From Syntrophaceae bacterium UBA5761 (GTDB lineage: Bacteria; Desulfobacterota; Syntrophia; Syntrophales; UBA4778), in assembly GCA_002418885.1 (NCBI GenBank), contig DIEZ01000066.1:1-47064 (forward strand): a stretch of 47,064 nt of DNA. The letters are read 5' to 3'. The notes under the pieces were generated by a model. That model saw only the letters and a program-made list of their open reading frames with translations, made no database searches and was not told the DNA's origin. Position numbers and translations under genes: made by a program. Positions 17,265-24,038 of the stretch are shown here, one piece after another (the first letter of the stretch is position 1; every line of letters begins with the position of its first letter).

Positions 17265-17359
17265 CTCGGCAACCCCGTCATGTAGTAATGCGCCGCCGGT
17301 ATCAGCAGCAGCATGAGGAATAGCAGGGCGGCGAGGAGGTTGATTAGGAGGGCTTTCAC
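17261..17359 (-). CDS. 32-residue membrane peptide
   Basis: GTG at 17359 overlaps the stop of the preceding peptide (GTGA), and its own TGA overlaps the next ATG (ATGA). The product begins with K-A-L-L-I-N and is almost entirely hydrophobic through LLAALLFLMLLLIPAA, a single membrane helix, ending HYYMTGLPR. Translation would rely on coupling, since the ribosome site is only a G-run. It resembles the small envelope peptides common in phage early operons. No function assigned. Confidence 0.45.
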   Translation of the reverse strand: MKALLINLLAALLFLMLLLIPAAHYYMTGLPR

Positions 17360-17496
17360 AGCACACCCCCCATCACGATAATGCAGTAGATACCGATAGC
17401 CAGGACGAGGGCCCCGAGGAGCGCGTCACGGACCTCCTGCCAGTCGTATCTTGAACACTCGCGGCAGGTGCAGAATTTTGAGTAGTCTGCGTGCAT
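17356..17496 (-). CDS. 46-residue Cys-rich membrane peptide
   Basis: ATG 17496 shares its A with the TGA of the upstream gene (TGATG). The product begins MHADYSKFCTCRECSRYDW with CxCxxC, a possible metal or redox site on the soluble end. It continues with DALLGALVLAIGIYCIIVM as one membrane helix and stops in a GTGA overlap. Four successive starts here are coupled by overlapping stops, which supports a real gene despite the length. Confidence 0.5.
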   Translation of the reverse strand: MHADYSKFCTCRECSRYDWQEVRDALLGALVLAIGIYCIIVMGGVL

Positions 17497-17699
17497 CACA
17501 CCCTCGCTTTCGGTATCGGCGCGAACATCATCAAATCCTCGATCATGTCCACCACCCCGGCGTTGTACTTGCGGATCATGGCACGGTCAAGCTTCGCCTT
17601 CTCAGCTTCCGCACAGTCGGGGCAGATTCCGTGAGTAGTCATGTCAGGGCCGTCCTTGTAGCCCATGAGGGCGGTACACCAGCTACACCTGATTTCCAT
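17496..17699 (-). CDS. Small C4 zinc-finger protein
   Basis: 67 residues. CSWC at residues 5-8 and CPDC at about 26-29 form a likely four-cysteine zinc site, followed by an AEAEKAKLDRAMIRKY helix, a plan like TraR/DksA-type or zinc-ribbon phage proteins. It overlaps the end of the upstream gene by 17 bases and the next gene by one base. It may bind RNA polymerase or DNA, but that is inference from the fold. Confidence 0.55.
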   Translation of the reverse strand: MEIRCSWCTALMGYKDGPDMTTHGICPDCAEAEKAKLDRAMIRKYNAGVVDMIEDLMMFAPIPKARV

Positions 17700-18216
17700 T
17701 TTGAAACCCCCTCTTGATCGTGTTCAGGTCGTCCTTGAGTTCTTCCAGCACCGTCTTCGCGTCGGGCATCACACCCTCGTATTGGGTGCGGTCCTCTAGG
17801 TAGTGCAGCTTGCAGACGATAGCCGCCTCGACGGTCGTTAGGGCCAGTTGAGCCCGGCGGTTGCAGGCGTCGTTCAGGTTCTCCTTGACGTAGGGGTGGA
17901 CGGGTTGCGGAGCCAGCAGCGCATTTGCAAACTCCCTCATGTCGATCGGTCTCATGCAGTCCTTGGTGTGCTCCATCAGCCCTGTCCCCCTTATCTTCGT
18001 CCAAAGAACATACGGAAGTCCCGGCGTCAGGACGAAGCCGCGCTTTTCGATCTCGTTCAGGATTTCATTAATGCCATCATCGGCCCGAAAGCAATCGAGG
18101 GTGAGCGCATCAGGCTCTTGCGCTTCACCGATGGTGCATTTGATCGCACCGTTCTTCTTCCCGACCTGAACATCGACGATGTCATGCACCGTCTCACCCC
18201 AGCGTGTGTAAATCAT
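17683..18216 (-). CDS. First gene of the leftward early operon, unknown function
   Basis: 177 residues from ATG 18216 with a GAGG/AGGG purine run before the start. It begins MIYTRWGETVHDIVDVQVG and contains a beta-rich N-terminal half and a helical C-terminal half (ACNRRAQLALTTVEAAIVCK, DAKTVLEELKDDLNTIK). No domain is recognised. As the first gene after the divergent control region it should be the earliest leftward product. The GC-rich leader before it contains a strong hairpin. Confidence 0.6.
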   Translation of the reverse strand: MIYTRWGETVHDIVDVQVGKKNGAIKCTIGEAQEPDALTLDCFRADDGINEILNEIEKRGFVLTPGLPYVLWTKIRGTGLMEHTKDCMRPIDMREFANALLAPQPVHPYVKENLNDACNRRAQLALTTVEAAIVCKLHYLEDRTQYEGVMPDAKTVLEELKDDLNTIKRGFQNGNQV

Positions 18217-18451
18217 CTTCCCTGTCCCTCACTTTCCCGGGGCCGAGGGGATCAGCCCCGGGCGTTGGGTTTGTAACCGGCCGCACCTTCCCGACGGCCC
18301 TGCCGTATTTCCGTTCACCCTACTTCTCCCAGCGCGAGGGAGGGTCGAGGCCCCTGTCCCTGTCGTGTTCCCTTTCGGAGACTCACATTAGGGAGTGTGC
18401 GGGGCTGCCGTTTCGGGGCTGTAAAGAACGTGTTTGATCTTGTGATTCCAA
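18217..18451 (-). promoter_or_regulatory. Leader of the leftward operon with GC hairpin
   Basis: About 235 bases with no clear gene on either strand. CCCGGGGC at 18236-18243 pairs perfectly with GCCCCGGG at 18255-18262 around an 11-base loop, about 20 bases before the first leftward start. No U-tract follows. Two very short overlapping frames (about 23 and 29 codons, GTG starts) exist on the minus strand, but only the second has a plausible ribosome site (ggagaagtagg). The leader could house antitermination or attenuation control. Confidence 0.35.
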
Positions 18452-18477
18452 TCTATACTTATTTTCGGCAAAGTCAA
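18452..18477 (-). promoter_or_regulatory. Probable leftward early promoter
   Basis: On the minus strand TTGACT (18477-18472) is followed by TATAGA (18457-18452) at 14 bases or by TAGATT (18455-18450) at 16 bases. The -35 hexamer lies inside the left copy of the inverted operator box. Spacing to TATAGA is short, so the exact -10 is uncertain; the position before the leftward operon supports a promoter. Confidence 0.5.
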
Positions 18478-18557
18478 GGTATTTCTTTAGTCAAAAGCAA
18501 CTTTTCCTTATATACTCATAATCATTAATATATTCCGATAAAGAAAAACCTTGACTT
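18471..18557. promoter_or_regulatory. Inverted operator boxes of the divergent switch
   Basis: AAGTCAAGGTATTTCTTTA at 18471-18489 and TAAAGAAAAACCTTGACTT at 18539-18557 are inverse complements at 18 of 19 positions. Each contains a TTGACT -35 element pointing outward, so one regulator could occupy both and shut both promoters. The 49 bases between are very AT-rich. A further AGTCAA at 18489-18494 lies in direct orientation next to the left box. The likely ligand is the HTH protein encoded at 18587. Confidence 0.65.
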
Positions 18558-18579
18558 TCTTCCTTTTCGTCTGTATCGT
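18551..18579 (+). promoter_or_regulatory. Rightward promoter of the repressor gene
   Basis: TTGACT (18551-18556), 17-base spacer, TATCGT (18574-18579). Transcription would start around 18586-18587, that is at the ATG of the HTH gene itself. This implies a leaderless mRNA, as with lambda cI made from PRM. The -35 overlaps the right operator box, which suggests self-regulation. Confidence 0.55.
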
Positions 18580-18586
18580 AATGATC

Positions 18587-18781
18587 ATGCTGAAACTAAA
18601 CACAAACAAAATCCGAAACGAGATGGAGCGCAAGGGCATTTCCGTTGCCGATATTGCTGGTCGGCTGGACAAGACGCCTGCCGCAATTTACGACATCCTC
18701 AAACGGCGTCCTGTGTCTCAGGCTGATCGGTTCGCTGAAATCCTTGAACTGGATGCCCGCGATTTGGTTGTCAACGAATAA
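18587..18781 (+). CDS. Small XRE-type HTH regulator (repressor/Cro-like)
   Basis: 64 residues from ATG 18587 (MLKLNTNKIRNEMERKG); ATG 18581 and an upstream ATG are alternatives but would lie inside the promoter. Residues about 15-45 form a helix-turn-helix (ISVADIAGRLDKTPAAIYDIL), with a C-terminal helix ending in DARDLVVNE. It has Cro/XRE length and no protease or multimerisation domain. It probably binds the inverted boxes just upstream and controls both divergent operons. No Shine-Dalgarno precedes the start, consistent with leaderless translation. Confidence 0.7.
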   Translation: MLKLNTNKIRNEMERKGISVADIAGRLDKTPAAIYDILKRRPVSQADRFAEILELDARDLVVNE

Positions 18782-18803
18782 CCCCGTCAACAAAGGATTT
18801 CAG

Positions 18804-19460
18804 ATGACCTACTACCCAACCCCCGACCACGCCATGAACCATCCCCGGCACTCTACGGGGGAGAACACGCCGGCCGATACAGTCGAGCAAATCTTATCCT
18901 CGCCCGAATTCTTCCTGTGCAAGACGTTCAACTGCCGGATGAGCCATGAGGCCTGCACGATGAGGATCCGGGTTGCCCGGCAGCAGGACGAAGACGGAAA
19001 GGACGTCACCTTTTCGAAGTGCCTGGACTGCGAAGCCAAGGAGGTCCCCGTGGAAAAGGTCTGCATGGTCGAGGGCTGCGGCAAGAAGATCACGGCCCGG
19101 GGAAGGTGCTCGACGCATTACGCTCAGTACCGGAGTGAGATCCAGAAGAGGGGGCGGGTGCCGGTAGTAGGAACGACTAAACCCCTTGTCCCCGAGAAGG
19201 ACCTTTTCCGGGTCAAGCCCGAAGTCCTTTCCGAGAGACAGAAGATCCTCGATGCCCGAGCAAAGAAGGGCGCCCATCCCGTATCTCCGAAGATCCCCAC
19301 CACCAAGCGCGTCAACGTCCAGTTCACCGGGCCGGACGTGGCTTTGTGGGAGCAGCTCAAGGCGAGGGCAAAGAAGAACAGGCGCGATCTCAGGACCGAG
19401 GCGTTGTTCATTATCGAACAGGCATTGACTGTGCCGGAAGAACCGGAGGTGTACCGATGA
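18804..19460 (+). CDS. Zinc-binding and ribbon-helix-helix protein
   Basis: 218 residues from ATG 18804 (aaaggatttcagATG); the longer frame runs through the previous gene and is rejected. Residues about 35-85 hold many cysteines (CKTFNCRMSHEAC, CLDCE). Residues about 90-112 carry CMVEGCGKKITARGRCSTHY, a zinc motif of the kind seen near phage HNH and DNA-binding proteins. The C-terminal 50 residues (KRVNVQFTGPDVALWEQL, then LRTEALFIIEQAL) resemble an Arc/CopG ribbon-helix-helix. The combination points to a sequence-specific regulator. Second gene after the switch, so probably early. Confidence 0.55.
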   Translation: MTYYPTPDHAMNHPRHSTGENTPADTVEQILSSPEFFLCKTFNCRMSHEACTMRIRVARQQDEDGKDVTFSKCLDCEAKEVPVEKVCMVEGCGKKITARGRCSTHYAQYRSEIQKRGRVPVVGTTKPLVPEKDLFRVKPEVLSERQKILDARAKKGAHPVSPKIPTTKRVNVQFTGPDVALWEQLKARAKKNRRDLRTEALFIIEQALTVPEEPEVYR

Positions 19461-19585
19461 AAATGCTACTGATCTGCACCATCGTCGGCGTGCTCATCAT
19501 CCTGCTGTGCTGCGCGTGGTGCGGGATTCGGACGTGCAAGGGGCCCGGGAGCCCGACCGATCGATTTTATGAGGAAGGGTCATGA
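19457..19585 (+). CDS. 42-residue membrane peptide
   Basis: ATG 19457 overlaps the previous stop (ATGA) and its own TGA overlaps the next ATG (ATGA at 19582). Residues 1-24 are one hydrophobic helix with several cysteines (LICTIVGVLIILLCCAWCG), followed by a short polar tail (SPTDRFYEEGS). Function unknown; a small inner-membrane protein coupled to regulator and nuclease genes. Confidence 0.5.
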   Translation: MKMLLICTIVGVLIILLCCAWCGIRTCKGPGSPTDRFYEEGS

Positions 19586-20370
19586 CCAGTGGAGAAATCA
19601 TAAAGCTGCTTGAAGCAAAGCACACTAAAGACCTGTTTGTTGCCGAGTGCAAGAACGGGAGCAGTTGGTTTACGCGCGGGCTGCTGATGCTCGACGCCCT
19701 TGTCATTAAGCGGTCGTGGAGTAATCCGTTGACCACGGGCTATGAAATCAAGGTGAGCCGCAATGATTTCGTGAGGGACGACAAATGGCCGAAGTACCTG
19801 GACTATTGCAACGAGTTTTATTTTGTATGCCCGCCCGACATCATCCAGCCAAACGAATTGGCTGACGGCGTAGGTCTTTATTGGGTATCAAAGCAAGGCA
19901 AGCGCCTTTTTCTGAAGAAAAAAGCAGCCTACAGGAAACTGGAAATCCCTTCTGAACTTTATCTCTATATTCTCATGTGCCGAACAAAAATCGTGGACAG
20001 CACTTACATCCTCGGCGTTCAGCAGGAGCCCGTCGAATACTGGCGGCGCTGGCTAAAGGAAAAGGCCGAGAAGCGGGATATCGGATACCGTGTGTCCGAA
20101 AGCATCAGGCGAATTGTCCAAGAGCGCATTGAGCAGGTGAGTGATGAGAACGACAGGATAAGGCGGGAAAACGAGGGACTGCAAGAGATCAAGGACTATT
20201 GCGAAAAGCTGGGCATTAAACGGTTTGACAGATGGGGCGGGATGAATCGTATCCAGGAAGCGGCAAGCGGAATGCCATCAGAATTTCTTCCCAACTTGGA
20301 CAGCACTATTCAGCTACTTACCCAATTCAAGCGAAAAATAACCGATGATCCAAAGCCGGGGAGGGAGTGA
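19582..20370 (+). CDS. MmcB-family PD-(D/E)XK-like DNA repair nuclease
   Basis: 262 residues, ATG in an ATGA overlap. Residues about 20-115 match the MmcB pattern as I know it: FVAECKNGSSWF, LLMLDALVIKRSW, then GYEIKVSRNDFVRDDKWPKY with the E-x-K pair, and YCNEFYFVCPPDII and GLYWVSKQGKRLFLKKKA. The E-x-K with an upstream Asp is the PD-(D/E)XK nuclease core. The C-terminal third is coiled coil (RIEQVSDENDRIRRENEGLQ), longer than a bare MmcB domain. It probably acts in phage DNA repair or replication; the precise substrate is unknown. Confidence 0.7.
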   Translation: MTSGEIIKLLEAKHTKDLFVAECKNGSSWFTRGLLMLDALVIKRSWSNPLTTGYEIKVSRNDFVRDDKWPKYLDYCNEFYFVCPPDIIQPNELADGVGLYWVSKQGKRLFLKKKAAYRKLEIPSELYLYILMCRTKIVDSTYILGVQQEPVEYWRRWLKEKAEKRDIGYRVSESIRRIVQERIEQVSDENDRIRRENEGLQEIKDYCEKLGIKRFDRWGGMNRIQEAASGMPSEFLPNLDSTIQLLTQFKRKITDDPKPGRE

Positions 20371-20582
20371 ATTGGACTTTTCTTTCTACGCAGCCCTTCT
20401 TCTGGCGAAACGCCGTCTGGCTGCCCTGCAGGGACGGCAAAGCGAGGCCAACTGAACCCGGCCTTTTCCCGCTGGCTCATGGGGCTCCCTGCCGCGTGGG
20501 ACGATTGCGCGGTTACGGCAACAGCCTCGTTGCCCCGGCGGCGGAAGAGTTCATAAGGGCATACATGGAGAGCAAATGCTGA
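20367..20582 (+). CDS. Orphan C-terminal segment of a C5-cytosine methyltransferase
   Basis: 71 residues from GTG 20367 in a GTGA overlap with the nuclease gene. The sequence reads like the extreme C-terminus of phage Dcm-type methyltransferases: NAVWLPCRDGKARPTEPG, then FPLAHGAPCRVGRLRGYGNS and APAAEEFIRAYM. The SAM-binding and PCQ/ENV catalytic motifs are absent from this frame and from neighbouring frames. It may be a remnant retained in the operon or a short protein that binds DNA on its own. The clean overlaps on both sides argue that it is still translated. Confidence 0.55.
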   Translation: MNWTFLSTQPFFWRNAVWLPCRDGKARPTEPGLFPLAHGAPCRVGRLRGYGNSLVAPAAEEFIRAYMESKC

Positions 20583-21016
20583 AGCGCAAGAAGCGGCCGG
20601 CAAAGTTCAAGGGGCTGGAGTTCGGCCCGAAGTACGCCCGGAGGACATCGGAGCGGTCGACCCTTATCAAGCAATGCGACGAGCTTCTTTCCCGGATCGT
20701 GAGGATCGAGGACAAGTGCTGCCTCTACTGCCGGCGGGTGTGGGATTTCAAGAAGCTCTACAACCATCACATATTCAGCCGGAAAAACATGGGCACGCGT
20801 TTTTACAGGCCGGGGTGCATCTGTCTCTGCTTCAGCTGTCACGACGGAGTCGCCCATACCGACCCGGAGATCTTCCGGGATTGGTTGATAAAGCGCATCG
20901 GGCAGAAGGAATACGACCTGTTGAAATTCAAGGCCATGAGCCGGACCAAGTTCACCGTCGCGGATCTCAGGATGATCAAATTTGATTTGCAGAAGCAGTT
21001 GAAGAGGTTGACATGA
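20576..21016 (+). CDS. HNH / NinG-like recombination endonuclease
   Basis: 146 residues, GGAG six bases before ATG 20576, overlapping the previous stop by seven bases. CCLYCRRVWDFKKLYNHHIF gives the first cysteine pair and the HH of the HNH core, then CICLCFSCHDGVAHTDP gives the second cysteine pair and final histidine. The N-terminus is basic (KRKKRPAKFKGLEFG). Layout matches phage NinG/Rap-type Holliday-junction nucleases and other HNH proteins of replication operons. A C-terminal basic helix (FDLQKQLKRL) may bind DNA. Confidence 0.7.
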   Translation: MLKRKKRPAKFKGLEFGPKYARRTSERSTLIKQCDELLSRIVRIEDKCCLYCRRVWDFKKLYNHHIFSRKNMGTRFYRPGCICLCFSCHDGVAHTDPEIFRDWLIKRIGQKEYDLLKFKAMSRTKFTVADLRMIKFDLQKQLKRLT

Positions 21017-21255
21017 CCCGCGCGCAGAAATCCCATGCCCGTGACCGCATCGTCCAGTCCTTCGTTGACGCCTTCCGGAAGAAGCTCAAGGCCGATCCGG
21101 GGTGGGACATCGGGGCGGCGATAGAGAGGGAGAAGAGGGCGGAATACAGGGGGGCGATGGCGGCGGCAGAGAGGATCATTTACGCAGAGCTGAGGGAACA
21201 GACAAACAAAAAGGGCAGCGTCCCTTTCGGACCAACTGCCCTTACCAATGATTGA
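21013..21255 (+). CDS. Hypothetical basic helical protein
   Basis: 80 residues, ATG in an ATGA overlap with the HNH gene. Strongly helical and charged (HARDRIVQSFVDAFRKKLKA, AIEREKRAEYRGAMAAAERI). The tail GSVPFGPTALTND is polar. No family recognised. Position suggests a small accessory factor of the replication block. Confidence 0.5.
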   Translation: MTRAQKSHARDRIVQSFVDAFRKKLKADPGWDIGAAIEREKRAEYRGAMAAAERIIYAELREQTNKKGSVPFGPTALTND

Positions 21256-21269
21256 GGCTACTAATTATC

Positions 21270-22631
21270 ATGACCGACGAGAAGAGTCAAAGAAAAAATG
21301 CAGCCATGCTGAACACGATCATCCAGGGTGATGCGCACGAAGTGCTCAAAGGCATTCCCGCCGACTACTTCGATTCCTGCGTCACCGATCCCCCTTACGA
21401 GCTGGGCTTCATGGGTAAGGCGTGGGACAGCTCGGGCGTGGCCTACTCCGTGGACCTCTGGCGCGAAGTCCTGCGCGTCCTCAAGCCCGGAGCCCATCTG
21501 TTATCTTTCGGAAGCTCCCGGACCCATCACCGGCTATTCTGCGCGATCGAGGATGCGGGCTTTGAGATCAGGGATACCGTGTGTTGGCTTTACGGGAGCG
21601 GATTTCCGAAAAGTTTGGACATTTCAAAGGCGATCGACAAGGCGGCGGGAGCGGAGAGGGAAAAGATTAGGTATTCCCCGCGCCCGGCATCCAGTGGGAC
21701 TATGGCCGGGAGTTCAGATACTAGACCATGGATCGAGAAGTCACGCGAGGCAGGCTATCACGAGGTTGCCGGAGATGTTCCCGCCACCGACGCAGCCCGC
21801 CAATGGCAGGGCTGGGGCACAGCCCTCAAGCCCGCCCATGAGCCTATCTGCGTAGCCCGCAAGCCGTTCAAGGGCACCGTTGCCTCCAACGTCCTGCAGC
21901 ACGGCACCGGGGGGCTGAATATCGACGGGGGAAGGGTTGAAGCGGAACCGTGGCAGAGAAGCACAACCCACAAGGACGACTTTAAGGGAGGGAAGCTACA
22001 TTCTGGAAAAGAAAAGAAAACCTATCAGGTAGAGCCTAAAAACGGGAACGCAAACGGCCGCTTCCCTGCCAACGTCATCCACGACGGCAGTGAGGAAGTA
22101 GTCAGGCTGTTCCCGGAAACGGAAAGCAATAGCGGTACGCCATTCAAGCGAAATAGCGATAAGTTTCACAAACGCGGCTGCTACGGTGCGTTCTCTGGCG
22201 AGACAAACGAACCAGGCTATTACGGCGACAACGGTTCAGCAGCCCGCTTTTTCTACACAGCCAAGGCATCCCGCTCAGAGCGCGGAGAAGGCAATTTCCA
22301 TCCCACTGTTAAGCCCCTCGCCCTGATTCAATACCTCGTAAAGCTCGTGACCCCGCCCGGCGGTATCATCCTCGACCCGTTCTTCGGAAGCGGAACCCTC
22401 GGAATCGCAGCGGGCAAGCTCGGCATGAAGTGGGTCGGGATTGAAAAAGAAGCCAAGTACATCGAAATAGCCGAGCGCAGGATCGAGCGGGAAGTGGGGC
22501 TTTTGTTGGACTGCGGAGATTGTCCAGGCGGCCCGCTGGATCTCAACGGCGTCGAGGTCGAGGAGGCGGGGAAGGGGGAGAAGATGTTTGAATGCTTCGA
22601 GGGGAAAGAGGACGGGGGGAGGAGAGGATAG
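21270..22631 (+). CDS. Beta-class N6-adenine/N4-cytosine DNA methyltransferase
   Basis: 453 residues from ATG 21270; a TTG at 21252 overlapping the previous stop (TTGA) and ATG 21306 are alternatives, none with a good ribosome site. DPPY at residues 40-43 is catalytic motif IV, and DPFFGSGTLG near residues 369-378 is the SAM-binding motif I, the order typical of the beta class. The long middle (about residues 110-320) would hold the target-recognition domain. A stand-alone enzyme with no cognate restriction gene in the window, so it probably protects phage DNA or marks it. The target sequence cannot be read from the protein. Confidence 0.88.
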   Translation: MTDEKSQRKNAAMLNTIIQGDAHEVLKGIPADYFDSCVTDPPYELGFMGKAWDSSGVAYSVDLWREVLRVLKPGAHLLSFGSSRTHHRLFCAIEDAGFEIRDTVCWLYGSGFPKSLDISKAIDKAAGAEREKIRYSPRPASSGTMAGSSDTRPWIEKSREAGYHEVAGDVPATDAARQWQGWGTALKPAHEPICVARKPFKGTVASNVLQHGTGGLNIDGGRVEAEPWQRSTTHKDDFKGGKLHSGKEKKTYQVEPKNGNANGRFPANVIHDGSEEVVRLFPETESNSGTPFKRNSDKFHKRGCYGAFSGETNEPGYYGDNGSAARFFYTAKASRSERGEGNFHPTVKPLALIQYLVKLVTPPGGIILDPFFGSGTLGIAAGKLGMKWVGIEKEAKYIEIAERRIEREVGLLLDCGDCPGGPLDLNGVEVEEAGKGEKMFECFEGKEDGGRRG

Positions 22632-23395
22632 TGTCCCAGGCCGGCTACGTCAAAATTTACCGGGCGCTCATGGATAAGGGGTATTACGGAGACTCCGAGT
22701 ACGTCCATCTGTGGGTCCACTTGCTCATGAAGGCGACCTATTGCAAGCGGGAGTACCTGTTCAATGGGAAGATCGAGCACTTACAACCCGGCCAGTTCAT
22801 CACCGGCAGGAACTCCATCAGCAAGGAAACTGGCATTCATCGTTCGAAGGTCGAGCGCATCTTAAACTGCTTCGAGTCCGAGCATCAAATTGAGCAACAG
22901 AAAACAAACAAATTCAGAATAATTACAATAACTAATTGGGATGAGTACCAGACACTTGAGCAACAAGATGAGCAACAAATGAGCATCCAGCGAGCATCCA
23001 GCGAGCATCCAGTGAGCACAAACAAGAAAGATAAGAAAGATAAGAAAGATAAGAAAGAAGAAATACCTCTTGGCGAACCCTTCATTTTCATGCCCCTCGT
23101 AGACAACTCAGAGCATCCCATTTACCCAAACATGATCCAGGAGTGGAAGAACCTTTATCCGAAGGTGGATGTCGAGCAGGCGCTCCGGGACATCAGGGGG
23201 TGGAACCTGGCAAACCTAACCCGGAGAAAGACAAAAGGCGGCATCCTGAAACACATCAACTCGTGGCTGGCAAAGGAGCAAAACCATGGAGGATCAAACG
23301 GACGTGGCACAGGCGGGACAGTTAAAGCTCCTGAAAAAGCGGGAAGAGCTCAAAGTGACGGAGCCGAGTATCCCACAGACTATGAATTTTCATGA
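22631..23395 (+). CDS. Lambda-O-like replication initiator
   Basis: 254 residues from GTG 22631, whose G is the last base of the preceding TAG; a strong purine-rich site (ggaggagagg) precedes it, so the longer ATG frame is rejected. The N-terminal 110 residues form a winged-helix replisome-organiser domain (YVKIYRALMDKGYYGDSEYV, LQPGQFITGRNSISKETGI, FRIITITNWDEYQ). A low-complexity lysine segment (KKDKKDKKDKKEE) then links to a C-terminal helicase-loading region (NMIQEWKNLYPKVDVEQALR, GGILKHINSWL). The linker-coding DNA contains iteron-like repeats, as in lambda O. It would bind the origin and recruit the DnaC-like loader encoded next. Confidence 0.75.
   Translation: MSQAGYVKIYRALMDKGYYGDSEYVHLWVHLLMKATYCKREYLFNGKIEHLQPGQFITGRNSISKETGIHRSKVERILNCFESEHQIEQQKTNKFRIITITNWDEYQTLEQQDEQQMSIQRASSEHPVSTNKKDKKDKKDKKEEIPLGEPFIFMPLVDNSEHPIYPNMIQEWKNLYPKVDVEQALRDIRGWNLANLTRRKTKGGILKHINSWLAKEQNHGGSNGRGTGGTVKAPEKAGRAQSDGAEYPTDYEFS
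22880..23018 (+). repeat. Iteron-like repeats, candidate replication origin
   Basis: GAGCA-headed units of 11-12 bases: two at 22880-22903 and an array at 22958-23018. The array holds GAGCAACAAGAT, GAGCAACAAAT, then GAGCATCCAGC twice, GAGCATCCAGT and a final GAGCA. They lie inside the initiator gene, immediately left of a purine-only A-rich tract. This is the arrangement of the lambda origin within gene O. Confidence 0.6.
23024..23059 (+). repeat. 9-bp A-rich tandem repeat beside the iterons
   Basis: AAGAAAGAT occurs three times in tandem (23024-23050) followed by AAGAAAGAA. The strand is almost all purine. It encodes the lysine/aspartate linker of the initiator and could also serve as the easily melted element next to the origin repeats. 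Confidence 0.55.
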
Positions 23396-24038
23396 GGAGA
23401 TACAGAAAATCGGACAGAGAGGCCTTGAACTGGCACGACAGCGGGCCGAGGTGGCAGCCGCCATGGAGGTCATTGAAGGGCCGAAGCCTGTAAAAGAACC
23501 AGAACCAAAGGCGCCAGCAATCAATCAGCACATCCCGAAGGCATACCGGGAGTGCCGTTTCGATACATTCCAGGGGAACGACAAGATGGTCCAGGGGCTC
23601 ATAAAGCTGGCCGATACGGGGTGTGACATCGTGTTGCGGGGTGAGACAGGGTGTGGCAAGACGCACCTCGCCGTGGCACTGATGCAGCATGCCGGCCATG
23701 GGTACTTCACGACAGCCCCGGAGCTGCTACTGCGAATCCGCTCGACGTTCAATGACGGGGGATGGGAAACGGAAGACGAGGTCATCCGGGATCTGTGCAG
23801 CCACGACCTGCTCGTTCTGGACGACCTGGGAGCCGAGAAAACCACCGAATTCGCCATCACAACCCTTTACATCATCATCGATCGCCGGATCCGGGACGCA
23901 AAGCGCACCATCATCACGACCAATCTCAGCCTGAAAGAGATTGAGGACAAGCTGGATGCCCGGATCGCCTCAAGGCTTTCCGGTATGCAGAACGTCAAGA
24001 TCAACATGCCCGACTACCGAAAGAAGAGGCCATCATGA
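23286..24038 (+). CDS. DnaC/IstB-like helicase loader ATPase
   Basis: 250 residues; ATG 23286 has AAAGGAG seven bases upstream and overlaps the initiator gene by 110 bases. Residues 30-80 are a helical, proline-rich N-terminal extension. From residue 83 follow IPKAYRECRFDTFQG, Walker A GETGCGKT (119-126), Walker B LLVLDDLG (175-182), a sensor-like RTIITTNLS and an arginine-finger-like DARIASRLSG. This is the DnaC/DnaI/IstB AAA+ pattern. It should load the host replicative helicase on the phage origin together with the O-like protein. Confidence 0.88.
   Translation: MEDQTDVAQAGQLKLLKKREELKVTEPSIPQTMNFHEEIQKIGQRGLELARQRAEVAAAMEVIEGPKPVKEPEPKAPAINQHIPKAYRECRFDTFQGNDKMVQGLIKLADTGCDIVLRGETGCGKTHLAVALMQHAGHGYFTTAPELLLRIRSTFNDGGWETEDEVIRDLCSHDLLVLDDLGAEKTTEFAITTLYIIIDRRIRDAKRTIITTNLSLKEIEDKLDARIASRLSGMQNVKINMPDYRKKRPS

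Noticed and set aside
18204..18437. 77-codon plus-strand frame over the control-region leader
   Set aside because: Starts inside the leftward gene, has no ribosome site and encodes a proline/serine/arginine-rich string typical of GC-rich non-coding DNA.
22958..23059. Repeats in the initiator gene as a CRISPR array
   Set aside because: Units are 9-12 bases in direct tandem without spacers, inside a coding frame; iterons fit better.
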